Positions 6,647 to 17,620 of a stretch of DNA of 17,620 bases are shown here, piece by piece. The notes under the pieces were generated by a model. That model saw nothing but the letters and a program-made list of their open reading frames with translations, did no database searches and had not been told where the DNA came from. This DNA is from Amoebophrya sp. AT5.2. Its lineage: Eukaryota; Sar; Dinophyceae; Syndiniales; Amoebophryaceae. The number at the start of each line of letters is the position of its first letter. Position 1 is the first letter of the stretch. The stretch spans positions 1-17,620 of the forward strand of contig RXOD01004866.1 in assembly GCA_005223375.1 (NCBI GenBank). Reading direction: 5' to 3'. A program made the translations under genes and the position numbers.

Positions 6647-9600
6647 ATGCCGGACTTTTTCAGTAGCCGCATCCAGTGCTCCGGCTTTGTTGCCGATGAG
6701 CACTGGACCAAGCAGGTGTCATCCCAAGTCGCCTCCGACTTCGTCGCCAACGCCGACGCCAAGTCTCTTTTCGCGTGGCTCGTGGAGGACGCGGAAGACT
6801 CCTCCAAGTCCGTCAACCTGCACGTGATTTCCTCCACCAAGTCCGCGGAGGGCGCGCCTTTGGAGTCCCTCCCACCAGAAATCGTGTCCGGGCAGGTATC
6901 CGACTTCTCGTACTTCCTCAAGCGGGAGCACGACGATGCGAAGCCGCTGGAGGAAACGGTGCACGCCGCGCACTGCCGGGGCGACCTGGTGCAGGGGCTG
7001 CTGCGGAACATGAACAGCATGTTCGTACCGATGTCAAGGCTGAACCACGGGTGGCCCGAGAACGTGCAGAAGGAATTCGTGACGCAGATGCAGAAGTTCA
7101 TGTCCTCGGTGACCGAGATGGCGCACCAGGCACGGGGCGCGACGGTGCTGTACGTACCGCCAGACGATCTGCGGGACGTGGACAAGGTGGCGAAAGACAA
7201 GAACATCGTGCCACGGCTGGAGGCGAGTTTGATCCACTGGACGAGGCAAATTAAGGAGGTGACGTCCACACAACAAGAGGGGGGCGGGAACCAGGAAGCG
7301 GAAAGCGCGGGGCCGCTGGATGAGATCGAATTTTGGCGGGCACGAGACCTGGATTTGTCGAGGTAGTTCAACATGGTACTATGGTGGATAAGCATAAAGC
7401 ATAAGGATTATAGGCCTGTGGTCGGTAGCTGTCGAACAACTTTTCAAAGCTTTTTTGGAGAGCGCTGCGGCACTACGAACGAGTAATTAAGTATGCCCGG
7501 CGAGTGTAGCGACATTCTTGACACACCTTTCCCAGGCTCCATCTGCAGCTGCAGTCAGGCGAATTGCAGTGCGTCCTCGAGGTCCTCGACGCAGCCAAGT
7601 CGTCGTATCTCGCGCAATTCCGCTTGCTCGAGAGGGACATCCAGGACGGCTCCCACGAGGCCCAGGACAATCTCTGCTTTCTCAACCTCCTGAAAGAGCC
7701 GGCGACGACGCTCGGCACGCTCACTCCGGTCGAGATCCCAAAACTGCTCCCGGAGCTGTTGAACATCGTGCGCATGATATGGACGGTGTCCACCTCCTAC
7801 AACACGCCGGACAGGATCTCCAACTTGCTGCGCACGGTTTCGAACGAGATCATTCGTCGCTGCCAGCATTCCGTCGACGTGGACAAGATATTCACGCCCG
7901 GGAAAACGGGCAAGCCCCGGCAGGAGGACGTGAAGGACTCGATGGTGCTGCTGGAGCAGTCCATCGCTTGTGGTCGGAAGTGGAAGGAGGAGTACCATCT
8001 CACGGTCGCGTGCATCAAGAAGCACGAGCCGCAGGCGCGGCACTGGACCTTCTCCGAGGGCACCATTTTCGCGCAGATCGACGCGTACGTGCAGCGCTGT
8101 TGTGATCTGCTCGAGATCGCCGAGGAGCAGCTTCAGTTCGCCGGCTTCTCGCAGCGTGACGGTATCGTGGCGGGGATGGACGAGGAGAACATGGCGATCG
8201 AGGACATCCTGGCTTTGGTTTCGCCAGACCTGCCCAAGTTCGGCGGCGCGAAGGCGGGCGAGATCATCCGCAGCCTGTTCGAGATCGAGACGTCGTTTCT
8301 GAAGCAGGTGAAGAGGATCGCCGACGTGGACTACAACATCCTGGACGTGAAGGCGACGAAGTGGCACGACGACTTCACCCACTTCAAGAACCAGATGAAG
8401 GACCTGGAGGTGATGTACACGAATGTGATCTCCACCAGCTTCGAGTCCGTCTCCACCGTCTCGCAGTGCGTGCACGTGTTCGACAGCTTCTACCTGCTGT
8501 GCAAGCGCGAGAGGATAAAGAGCTTTTTGGAGAAGAAGGCGAGCGAGGTCGGCGGCTTTCTGGTGAGCGAAATTTCGAACGTGAAGCGCGAGTTCGAGCG
8601 CTTCCGGAAAAACAGCAGCGCGATTCTGAACAACCACCCGCCCTTCTCCGGCGTGGCGATGTGGGCGCGCGGGCTGATGCTCCGCATCCAGCAGCAGCAC
8701 GAGGAACTAGGCTGCTTGTGCTACCTGCCGCCGGGTTCCGTCCGCACGGACGCGGTGAAGAACGAGTACACCAACATGTACACCATGCTGGAGTCCTTCT
8801 GCGTCTCCACCTTCTCGGACTGGGTGCACACCCAGCTCGGGCAGTCGGAGGAAGAGCTGGAGGAGAAGCTGAAGAACAACCTGCTGTGCCGCACGCCGCT
8901 GCCGCCCGGACAGGGCGGCTTCGGCAGCCTGCTCGAGTCCAACTTCGACAAAAACCTCCTCCGCGTGTTCAACGAAACCTACTACTGGGAGAAGATCCAG
9001 GGCAGCGGCGTCGTCGTGCCGTTCCACGCGCACGACATCACGGTGAACCACCGCGACCCGTTGCGTATCACCCGCGAACACGTGATGCGGGTGGTTCGCG
9101 AGTACAACTCCATCATCCTCGCGCTGGCGCCCGAGGAGCGAAGGCTCTTCGCCTACCACATCAAGAACCTCGACCGCAAGGTCGGCCCGGGCCTGCAAAA
9201 GTACACCTGGACGTCGCACGGGGTGAAGGAGTTCTTCGTCCGCGACGCGCTGAAGGAGTGCAACAAGGCGAACGACTACGTGGGGCACTACAAGGAAAAC
9301 ATCGCGAAGATCAAGCAGGTGACGCGCGCCAAGTTTGCGTCCGCGACCCTGATTCTGATCGAGCGCAAGCACATCCACACGGACGCCGAGTTCCGCATGA
9401 TCCAGGAACAACACCGGGAGAAGGTCAAAGTGTCGTTCCGGGACGCGCACGCGCAAATTTGCGACATCATGCTGGCAACGTACGTGTTCTTCGAGAACCA
9501 GCCGCCAGAGATCCAGCAGCAGTGGAGGAATTTTGTGGACAAGATCGACCGGCTGTTAGAGGACGCGCTGAAGAAAACGACGAAGGCGAGCCTACAGGAT

Positions 9601-12600
9601 TTGTCGAGGTAAACATATGTTTCTGGAAAACATTGTTTCCGCGCTGTGGCTCGTGCGAACAACCTCCCAACTCTTTCGAAATAGAAAAAAAGTAGACACG
9701 ACCGTATCCATCCTCCAAAACAGGACCCTCAACGGCGACAGCAAGCAGGAGCCTCTGCCGCTTTTCCGCGTCCGCGCCATCTTGGACTCCTGGAAGATGG
9801 ATTTTTCCCCGACGTTGAACCAGCTGAAGGAGCTTCTTCAGACCGTCTGTCGCGACACGACGATGATGCTGATGGAGGTCCCCCGGCTTTGGGACCACCT
9901 GAACGCCGAGAAGGCGAAGCGCGACACCAAGAAGAAGGCGGAGTTGGAGGAGGCGGGCGACCTCGCGGGTGCCAACGCCATCGTGATCAACTACGTCTCT
10001 CCACCCCCCGGGACGAAGAAGGCGACCTTCTTCGAGGCGATTTCCAAGGACGACGAGTGCTGCATTCGCTACGTGAAGGAGGTGCTGAAGGGTTTCAACG
10101 CGTGCAGCGTGAAGCTCGGCGAGCGGCTCAACTGGTGGAGCAGCAACTACCAGCCGATCGTCTCCCAGGACAAGGACGCCTTCATCCGGCGGTACGCGCG
10201 CACCGAGCGGCCGCTGTCCGTCGCCGGCCAGGACATCCAAAGGTACAAGGAGATCCAGATGGACATCTACCAGGAGGACACCAAAACCGTGATCGGGTTT
10301 TTGGAGACGGACTTCTCCTCGCTAAAGGCGGCGCTCACCGAGCACTGCATCGACTGGCAGAAGAAGCTCACGGGGCTGCTGAACGACAACGCAATTCGGG
10401 ATATGAACGCTCTGTACCAGTACTTCGCGGACACGTCGGTGGTCGTGCTCAAGGTGCCGGAAAACCTGAACGAATTGAGGGACGGCGTCGCGTTGCTCAC
10501 CCAGTCGCAGAACGTCCTGGAAGCGACGGAGGCTCGGATCGGCCCGATCGAGGCGATGTACCAGAAGCTTGCCGAGTTCGACGTTGCCGTTGCGGAGGAG
10601 GAGATCGCGCAGAAGACCAATTTGAGGGTGGCTTTCGAAGAGTTCTGCGACCACCTCGGGCAGTCGGAGACGATCATGGGAAAGGCAAAGAAGCAGATGA
10701 AGGCGACATTCGAGGGCGAAAGCGCTGCCTTCAAGCAGTCCGTGAAGGACTTGAAGAAGACACTGCAGGTGCAGTGCCCGTATTCAGTCGAGACCAAGGA
10801 CGGTCTGTTGTCCAACGAAGCGGCGTTCGCAGTCATGCAGGACTTCCGCGAGCAGGTCGCGGCGAAGCGCGAAACGGAACTCGACCACGGCCCGAAACTC
10901 GACCTCTTCGGCATTGAGAAGGCGGAGTACCCAGAATTGGAAGCGTGCGAGCGGGATTTGGAGCTGCTCACGACGATCTGGTCGCTGAAGCGGGACTGGG
11001 ACGTGGACTTCTTCGAGAAGAACCAGTCGATGCAGTTCAAGGACATCGATGTGGAGAACCTGGACGAGGTCGCGGGGCAGACGCAAAAAAAAGTGATGCG
11101 GCTGAAGAAGGACCTGCAGTTCTGGAGCGTGTGGCAGCACCTAAAAGTCGGGATCGATACTTTCCGCCTCACGATGCCGTTAATCGAGAACCTCAGGCAC
11201 GACAGCATGCGGCTGCGCCACTGGGAGGAGATTATGAAAGAGATCGGTCAGACGTTCGATCCCTTCGGACCGGAATTCACGCTCAGCGTCGTGTTTGATC
11301 TGAATCTGCTGGCACATTCAGAATTGGTTTCCCGATTAGCGGACGAGGCGCGGAAAGAGTCAAAGATAGAGATTGGCGTGAAAGAAATTTCGGCAATGTG
11401 GACGGATATGGCGCTGGTCATTGGGGAGCACAAGCAAGGTATCTATGTAGGAATGTACGTTTGTCCTCTTTGTTTAGTTTTTGCGCCCATGACTGTGGAA
11501 GCTGCTAGCTGCAAAGCCGGCCAACGCCATCGCGATACTTACCACTTGCCCGTCATTCTCATTTCGAATCGATCTACATCACGTCACAGTGTACTACAAG
11601 CTGAAGCCCACCGAGGAAATGAACACGGCGTTAGAGGAGCACATCCTCGCGTTGTCCGCGTTCAAGTCTTCGCCCTTCCACATCCCGTTCGCTGACGCCA
11701 TCGACTACTGGGAGCGCAACCTCGCGACCATTTCGGAGGTGTGCGAGGCGATCCAGATCGTCCAGAAGTCCTGGATGTACTTGGAAAACATTTTTGTTGG
11801 CTCGGAAGATATCCGGCCCCACCTCCCCCAGGAGTCCATCATGTTCGACGAAGTGAGTGATAATTTTACGAAGGCGCTCGGGCGGATGTTTCAGGACCCG
11901 GTGGCGGTGCGGTGTTGCTTGGAGCCGGGTCTCTTCGATATGCTGGAGAAGGACGCGGCGAAGCTGGAGAAGATCCAGAAATCGTTGGACGACTACCTCG
12001 AAAAGAAGAGGCAGCTCTTCCCGCGATTTTATTTTCTCTCGAACGACGACCTCTTGGAGATTCTGGGGCAGGCGAAGGACCCGGAGGCGGTGCAGAAGCA
12101 TTTGAAGAAATGCTTCGAGGGCATCAAATCGTTGGACCTGGTGGCGCCGAGCGCGAAAGATCTGAAGAGCTCGGGTGGCACGAAAGCGTGGGAGGCCGTG
12201 GGCATGAATGCGCCGGATGGGGAGAAGGTGAGATTCATCAAGAGCGTGCAACTGGAGCCGCCGGTGGAGGGGTGGCTCATCGTGGTGGAGAGGCGGATGA
12301 AAGAGAGTTTGAGGAAGGTTTTGAACACAACCCACCTCGCAAACATCACGAAGAACTCGATGAAAAAGGAGAAATGGATAAAGGAATTTCCCGGGCAGCT
12401 GCTGATCACAAGTGGGCAGATCGCTTGGTCTACCGACTGCGAGACGGCATTAGCCGCGATCGAAAAGGGGAAGAAGAACGCCATGAAATTGTTGAAAAAG
12501 GCACAGACGAAGTACATCGGGAAGCTCACCGAGATGATCCGAAAGCCACTGAACCGGGTGGAGCGGGGGAAGTTAGTGGCCTTGATTACGATCGAGGTGC

Positions 12601-15600
12601 ACGCGCGCGACGTGCAGGCAAAGCTGGTGGAGACGAAGACGGACAACCCGAGCGCGTTTATGTGGCTGCAACAGTTGCGGTTCGCATTGCAAGACTTGCC
12701 GGACGAAGCGCCGGGGAACGCCCAGTGCTACGTGCTGCAGACGAACACGAAGTCGCCGTACGGGTACGAGTACCAAGGTAAGTGAATATACCCACTGAGT
12801 GTATTCAGATTTGGGTTCATCTGCAGCGTTCTCGTGCTTCTGTGGTCACTGATTTTCCGGCCTCGGCTCCTCGAACGAATCCAATCGAATGGAATTCAAC
12901 ACGTCCAGGTAACAACGGGCGTCTGGTCGTGACCCCAATGACGGATCGTTGTTACATGACGCTCACGACCGCCATGCACCTGAAGCGCGGTGGTGCGCCA
13001 CAGGGTCCCGCCGGTACCGGTAAAACCGAGTCGACAAAGGATTTGGGTAAGGGCATGGCCAAGTACGTGATCGTGTTTAACTGTTCCGACGGTCTCGACT
13101 ACAAATCGCTCGCTCGCATGTTTTCGGGTCTCGCCCAGTCCGGCGCGTGGGGATGCTTCGATGAGTTCAACCGGATTGACGTCGAGGTGCTGTCCGTCGT
13201 CGCGGTGCAGATTCTCACCCTCCAACAGGCGCTGAAACTGGAGGTCGCTACCTTTCTCTTCGAGGAGCGGTGGATCAAGCTGGACAGAGGCTGTGCGGTG
13301 TTTATCACGATGAACCCGGGGTATGCCGGTAGGTCGGAGCTGCCGGACAACCTGAAATCGCTGTTCCGACCGGTGGCCATGATGCTTCCCGACTTCGCGA
13401 TGATCATCGAGATCATGCTTGTTGCGGAAGGTTACAAGGATTTCAAGCCGCTGGCGAAGAAGCAGGTTTCGCTCTACGACATGATGAAGCAACAGATGTC
13501 GAAGCAGGACCACTACGATTTCGGGCTGCGTAACATCAAGTCGGTTCTGAACTGTGCTGGTGCGCTGAAACGGACGGAGCCGGACTCCCCCGAGGGCCAG
13601 TTGTTGATGCGCGCCATCAACGACATGAATGCGCCAAAGTGGGTGGCGCAGGACCTGCCGCTGTACTGGGCGTTGATTTCCGATATCTTCCCGGGGTTAG
13701 AATTGCCTGAACCGGACTACGGGGCGCTGGAGGAATACATCAGGAAATGGTACTTACTACTTTGCTATTGCTAGTATTGCTTTTTACGATAGCCGCGAAG
13801 GCTAATCGATTCATTTGGTGAGATGATGCATGATACCTCCTCGTGGAGTTGGTTCATTTGTCACAGTTTGGAAAGAGACCAGCACGAATCATAATGAGCC
13901 GCTTCCTACAGCCTCAGCGCGAACGGGTACCAGGAGACGCAGCACTCCATCAAGAAGACCATTTCCACCTACGAGACGAAGCAAACGCGTCACGGCAACA
14001 TGCTTGTCGGGAACACGCTCGGCGGGAAGACTGTCGCCTGGAAGACGCTGCAGGAGGCCAAGAACAACTTGAAGAACGACAAGCACGAGGGCTTCGAACG
14101 CGTGCAGTCGTATATCCTGAACCCGAAATCCGTCACCATGGATGAGCTGTATGGCGCCTACGACCTCTCCACCATGGAGTGGATGGACGGCGTGCTCTCT
14201 TGCCTCATGCGCATCATGTGCCAGGACGAGAAACCGGACGAAAAGTGGCTGCTGTTGGATGGTCCGGTCGACACGCTCTGGATCGAGTCGATGAACACAG
14301 TGCTGGATGACAACAAGGTGTTAACCTTGATCAACGGTGACCGTATCAGCCTGCCGAACACGGTGCGGCTACTCTTTGAGGTGCAGGACTTGAAGGTGGC
14401 GTCGCCCGCGACGGTGTCTCGCGCGGGGATGGTCTACTTCGACACGATCGACATGGGCTACTTCGCACCCTACGACACGTGGGTCGCCAAAGTCTACAAG
14501 GACAACGAGGAGAAGAGAAACTACATGACGGAGCTGCGGGAGAAGTGGTTCCCGGGATTGTTAAGTGCGAGGCGCAACGCAGCGTTCGGTCAGACCGTGT
14601 CCATCACGGACAACATGGCCGTGAAAAACTTCACGAACATCTACTCGTGCTTCGCGCCGAAATTAGATACGCTGCTGAATTCGCTTCCGGAGGACAAGGG
14701 CGGCGCGCCGGGCGGCGTCGCGAAGGACGGCACGGAGCCGCCGATGACGGGGAAGCAGAAGGAAATCTTCGAGCGGATGTTCGCGTTCTGTTGCGTCTGG
14801 AGTTTGGGTGCTTCCGCGACGGACGCTAGTCGGAAGATGTTCGACGAGGCCATGCGCTCGATCGAGTCGCGCATCATGCCGAGTAACCAGAGCGTGTACG
14901 AATATTTCCTCAACTTTGAGAAACACGGCGACCTGGATTTGTGGGAGAGCAAGCTCCCGCAGCCGTTCTACCGGCCGTCAGAGGGCGCGCCGTTCCACCG
15001 CATTCTCGTCCCGACAGTGGATACGGTCAGGAATGGTGTGATTTGCCGGGAACTGACCTTGAACAACTTCCACTACATCGTGACGGGCATGACGGGCACT
15101 GGAAAGACGGTCGCGCTGCAGGCGGTCATTGCGAGTGACCTGGAGGAGAGCGAGTGGACGAGTTTGACCATCAACATGTCCGCGCAAACCACCGCTGCGG
15201 CGGTGCAGGGGATCATCGAGGGGAAGGTGGAAAAGCGCATCAAGAACAAGTTCGGGCCGCCCGGGAACAGGAAAATGCTTCTCTTCGTGGACGATTTGAA
15301 CATGCCGCGGAAGGACACGTTCGGTTCGCAGCCGCCGCTGGAGCTGTTGCGGCAATGGATGGGGCACGGTCTTTGGTACGACCGCGCGAAGCAGACGCCA
15401 CGGATCATTCTCGACATGCAGCTCGGCGCCGCGATGGGGCCGCCGGGCGGTGGGCGTGCGGTCATTTCCGAGCGGTTCCAGTCTTGCTGCCACCTGCTGA
15501 ACTTCGCCAACCCCGCGGAAGCGCAAGTGAAGCGTATCTACATGACGCTCGCGCAGCACAAGCTGCACTCATTCAAGGACGACGTGAAGAACCTCGCCGA

Positions 15601-17616
15601 GTCGCTCGTTGCCGCTTCGATCGATTTGTACAACGTTCTGGTGGACAAGATGTTGCCCACGCCCGCGAAATGCCACTACCTGTTCAACTTGCGGGACGTC
15701 TCTAAGATCTGGCAGGGCCTGTACATGGCGGAGCCACATTTGGTCGGGGACAAGGAGACGATGGTGCGCATGTGGTTTCATGAGGCGAGTCGTGCCTTCG
15801 GCGATCGCTTGATCAACCTGTCGGACAGGGAGCAGTTTGATCAAATGGCGGACGGGGTGATGGAGAACCGGCTGTCGTCGCGAATTGCGGACCTGGAGCT
15901 GGCGCCGGACGGCAAAAAGCGGCAGAAACTCGTTTTTGCCCACATCGATCTGGCCAACACCGACGCAGAAGCGCCGGACTACGCGATCGTGACCGACCGG
16001 GTGGCGTTGAAGGCGTACGCAAACGTCAAACTGGACGACTACAACGAGATGATGAAGAAGAAGCCGTTGAACCTCGTGATGTTTCAGGACGCGATCGAGC
16101 ACATGTGCAAGATTCTGCGGGTGCTGAAGCTGCCGCGGGGAAATGCTTTGCTGGTGGGTGTAGGCGGGTCCGGGCGCCACTGCCAGACACGTATGGCGTG
16201 CTTCGTGGCGGACTACGAGTGCTTCAACATCGAGATCGACAAGTCCTACCGCCACGCGTCCTTCCGGGAAGACTTGAAGAAGATCTACGACAAAACGGGC
16301 GTGAAACAGGCTCCAACCGCGTTCCTCTACAGTGACACAGAGGTCATGACGGAATCCTTCCTGGAAGACGTGTCCAACGTCTTGTCCTCCGGGGAGGTGC
16401 CGAACCTGTATGCGGCGGACGAACTTGGCGGCGTGTTGAACGGCTGCGAGAAGGCCGCGAAGGAGGCCCTGGGGATTCGCAACGTCTCCCCCGAGCAGCT
16501 GTACGGCTACTTCATCAGCTGCGTGCGTGAGAACCTGCACGTCGTCTTCTGCATGTCCCCCATCGGGTCCTCCTTCCGCAACTACTGCCGCATGTACCCC
16601 TCGCTCGTTTCCTGCACGACGATCAACTGGTTCCTCACCTGGCCGCCAGACGCGCTCACGGAGGTGGCGCTCAAGTTCCTCTCAGAAGGCGAGGAGCCCA
16701 TCAAGCCGGCAATCGCCAATCCTTTAGCCGTCGTCTTCGGCCTGTCCCACACGGCGGTGATTCAGGCCTCTGACAAAATGCTGGTTGAGATGAAGCGGAA
16801 TAACTACGTGACGCCGACGAACTACCTCGCCTTGGTGCAGGGGTACGTCAAAACCTTGAAGGAGAAGCAGGCGGCGGTTGGGGGGAGCGCCGATAAGTTG
16901 CGGAACGGTTTGCACAAGCTGTCCGAAGCGCGCATCCAAGTGGAAGAACTGGCTGTGGAGCTGGAGGTGAAGTCCGACATCGTGGCGAAGAAGCAGAAGG
17001 AGTGCCAGGACCTGCTCATCATCATCACCGAAAAGCGCATGGCGGCGGACGAGCAGCAGAAGCAGGTCGAGTCGGACAGCGCTCGGATCGAGAAGGAAGC
17101 GGCGGAAACGAAGATTTTGGCGGATGACGCACAGCGCGACCTGGCAAAGGCGATGCCGGCGATGGAGGCGGCGGTCGATGCGCTCGCCAAACTGGATAAG
17201 AAGTCGATTTCCGAGGTGAAAGCGTACGCAAAACCCCCGGAGATGGTGATGAAGACGATGAACGCGGTTCTGTGCGTGATGGACAAGCCGCAGGGCTGGG
17301 GCGCCGCGAAGAATGAACTGAATGACACGCGGTTTCTGGAAAAGCTGAAGGAGTTCGACAAAGACCACATCCCGAACACGGTGCTGAAAAAGGTGGACAA
17401 GTTCATTAAGGACCCAACGTTCACGCCAGCACAGGTCGGGAAAGTGTCGTTGGCGGCTTCCGCACTTTGTCAGTGGGTGCACGCGATGAACATCTATGCG
17501 GCGGTTTCGCGCGAGGTGGAGCCAAAGCGGCTGAAGCTGAAGCTGGCGCAGACGGCGCTGGAGAAAAAGTTGGAGTTTCTAGAGAATGCGAAGGAGCAAT
17601 ATGACCGGACCAGATG
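6647..17616 (+). CDS. DNAH2: Axonemal dynein heavy chain, DNAH2-like (6 exons, 3' truncated)
   Basis: Coding exons are 6647-7362, 7536-9608, 9724-11438, 11590-12777, 12909-13749 and 13912-17616, giving 3412 codons in one frame. In order: tail (DHC_N1, with TVLYVPP, LEASLIHWTRQIKEV and PLDEIEFWRARD in exon 1); linker (DHC_N2, exons 3-4); AAA1 with P-loop GPAGTGKT (residue ~1930) and CFDEFNR (~1980); AAA2 with GNTLGGKT (~2211) and DGPVD; AAA3 with GMTGTGKT (~2570) and LFVDDLNMP; AAA4 with the degenerate loop GVGGSGRHC (~2927); and the first stalk helix, microtubule-binding domain and start of the return helix (~3160-3412). Tail segments such as LAKSSYL-like, IQDGS and LNLLKEP, and stalk phrases such as ADEQQK and VSREVEPKR, resemble DNAH2, the inner-arm I1/f beta chain that bends cilia using ATP. 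AAA5, AAA6 and the C-terminal domain lie past the window. ATG 6647 is the first in-frame Met, but an upstream exon is possible. Confidence 0.92.
7363..7535 (+). other. Dynein intron 1 (phase 2)
   Basis: Donor gtcgag/gtagtt, acceptor ttcccag/gctcca, 173 nt. Splicing joins Asp-Leu-Ser-Arg to Leu-His-Leu-Gln and continues the dynein tail. The donor junction shares 15 identical bases with that of intron 2. Confidence 0.85.
9609..9723 (+). other. Dynein intron 2 (phase 2)
   Basis: Donor gtcgag/gtaaac, acceptor caaaacag/gaccct, 115 nt. Splicing gives Gln-Asp-Leu-Ser-Arg-Thr-Leu-Asn-Gly-Asp, matching the family's usual sequence before the Pro-Leu-Phe-Arg-Val segment. Confidence 0.85.
11439..11589 (+). 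other. Dynein intron 3 (phase 1)
   Basis: Donor gcaag/gtatct, acceptor cgtcacag/tgtact, 151 nt, T- and C-rich toward the 3' end. It joins His-Lys-Gln to Val-Tyr-Tyr-Lys-Leu-Lys within the linker region. Confidence 0.85.
12778..12908 (+). other. Dynein intron 4 (phase 1)
   Basis: Donor accaag/gtaagt, acceptor cgtccag/gtaaca, 131 nt. It joins Tyr-Gln-Gly to Asn-Asn-Gly-Arg-Leu-Val just before AAA1. The same hexamer AGGTAA spans both splice junctions. Confidence 0.85.
13750..13911 (+). other. Dynein intron 5 (phase 2)
   Basis: Donor gaaatg/gtactt and acceptor cctacag/cctcag, 162 nt, between AAA1 and AAA2. A second AG six bases downstream (13916-13917) is also in frame, so the protein may carry or lack Leu-Ser after the junction Cys. 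Confidence 0.8.
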
Positions 17617-17620
17617 GTAA
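17617..17620 (+). other. Start of dynein intron 6 (donor at window edge)
   Basis: The last four bases are GTAA following cagatg. They read as an in-frame TAA, but the protein at this point is in the return helix of the stalk, far from a dynein C-terminus. As at earlier exon ends (agg/tag, agg/taa), the apparent stop is best read as a splice donor leaving the exon in phase 2. Confidence 0.75.

Noticed and set aside
6412..6666. 84-codon frame upstream of the dynein exon
   Set aside because: No domain and Ser/Arg/Thr-rich composition. It ends in the wrong frame over the dynein start and shows no coding bias.
7555..8700. Antisense open frame of 381 codons within dynein exon 2
   Set aside because: It mirrors the GC-rich third positions of the dynein frame. 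Its peptide is His/Leu/Arg-rich without any family feature, while the sense frame is unmistakably dynein.
8361..9695. Second sense-strand frame of 444 codons inside dynein exon 2
   Set aside because: It is a frame-shifted shadow rich in Arg, Ala and Gly. The dynein frame on the same strand is continuous and conserved.

Overview
The window is protein-coding nuclear DNA of a microbial eukaryote. It has long GC-rich open exons split by short introns (87-189 nt), all of them GT-AG, with standard TAA/TAG/TGA stops and AT-richer intergenic gaps of roughly 0.4-0.8 kb. It encodes a motile-cilium dynein, so the organism has (or descends from) flagellated cells. All five genes lie on the + strand, tail to head, and six of the eight coding exons that follow an intron begin with G. 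Both traits would fit an alveolate such as a dinoflagellate relative or chromerid, or another SAR protist, but no decisive clade marker is visible and this placement is a guess.

Layout: (1) about 84-817, the 3' part of a MORN-repeat protein gene, one intron; (2) 1381-2298, a single-exon 305-residue protein of unknown family behind a TATAAA box; (3) 2977-4143, a 388-residue protein resembling the GCIP/CCNDBP1 family, probably with a 5'-leader intron; (4) 4512-5841, a three-exon, membrane-anchored class I methyltransferase-like protein (Methyltransf_24 type), also behind a TATAAA box; (5) 6647-17616, six coding exons of an axonemal dynein heavy chain, best matched to DNAH2 (the inner-arm I1/f beta chain). 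The dynein is cut by the window end at a splice donor just inside the second half of the microtubule-binding stalk; AAA5, AAA6 and the C-terminal domain lie beyond it.

The dynein reading frame was assembled across five introns with consistent phases (2, 2, 1, 1, 2) and gives 3412 codons without a break. It runs through the tail, linker, AAA1-AAA4, first stalk helix, microtubule-binding domain and the start of the return helix. Nothing marks the five genes as one pathway, although MORN proteins and DNAH2 can both occur in cilia. I see no mobile element, CRISPR array, tRNA or rRNA.

I did not find a clear undescribed system. The better leads are an identical 15-nt sequence across two dynein exon/intron junctions, a degenerate P-loop in AAA4, a methyltransferase that has lost the acidic residue of its SAM motif, two GATC-dense intergenic tracts, and a shared 8-bp palindrome upstream of two genes.
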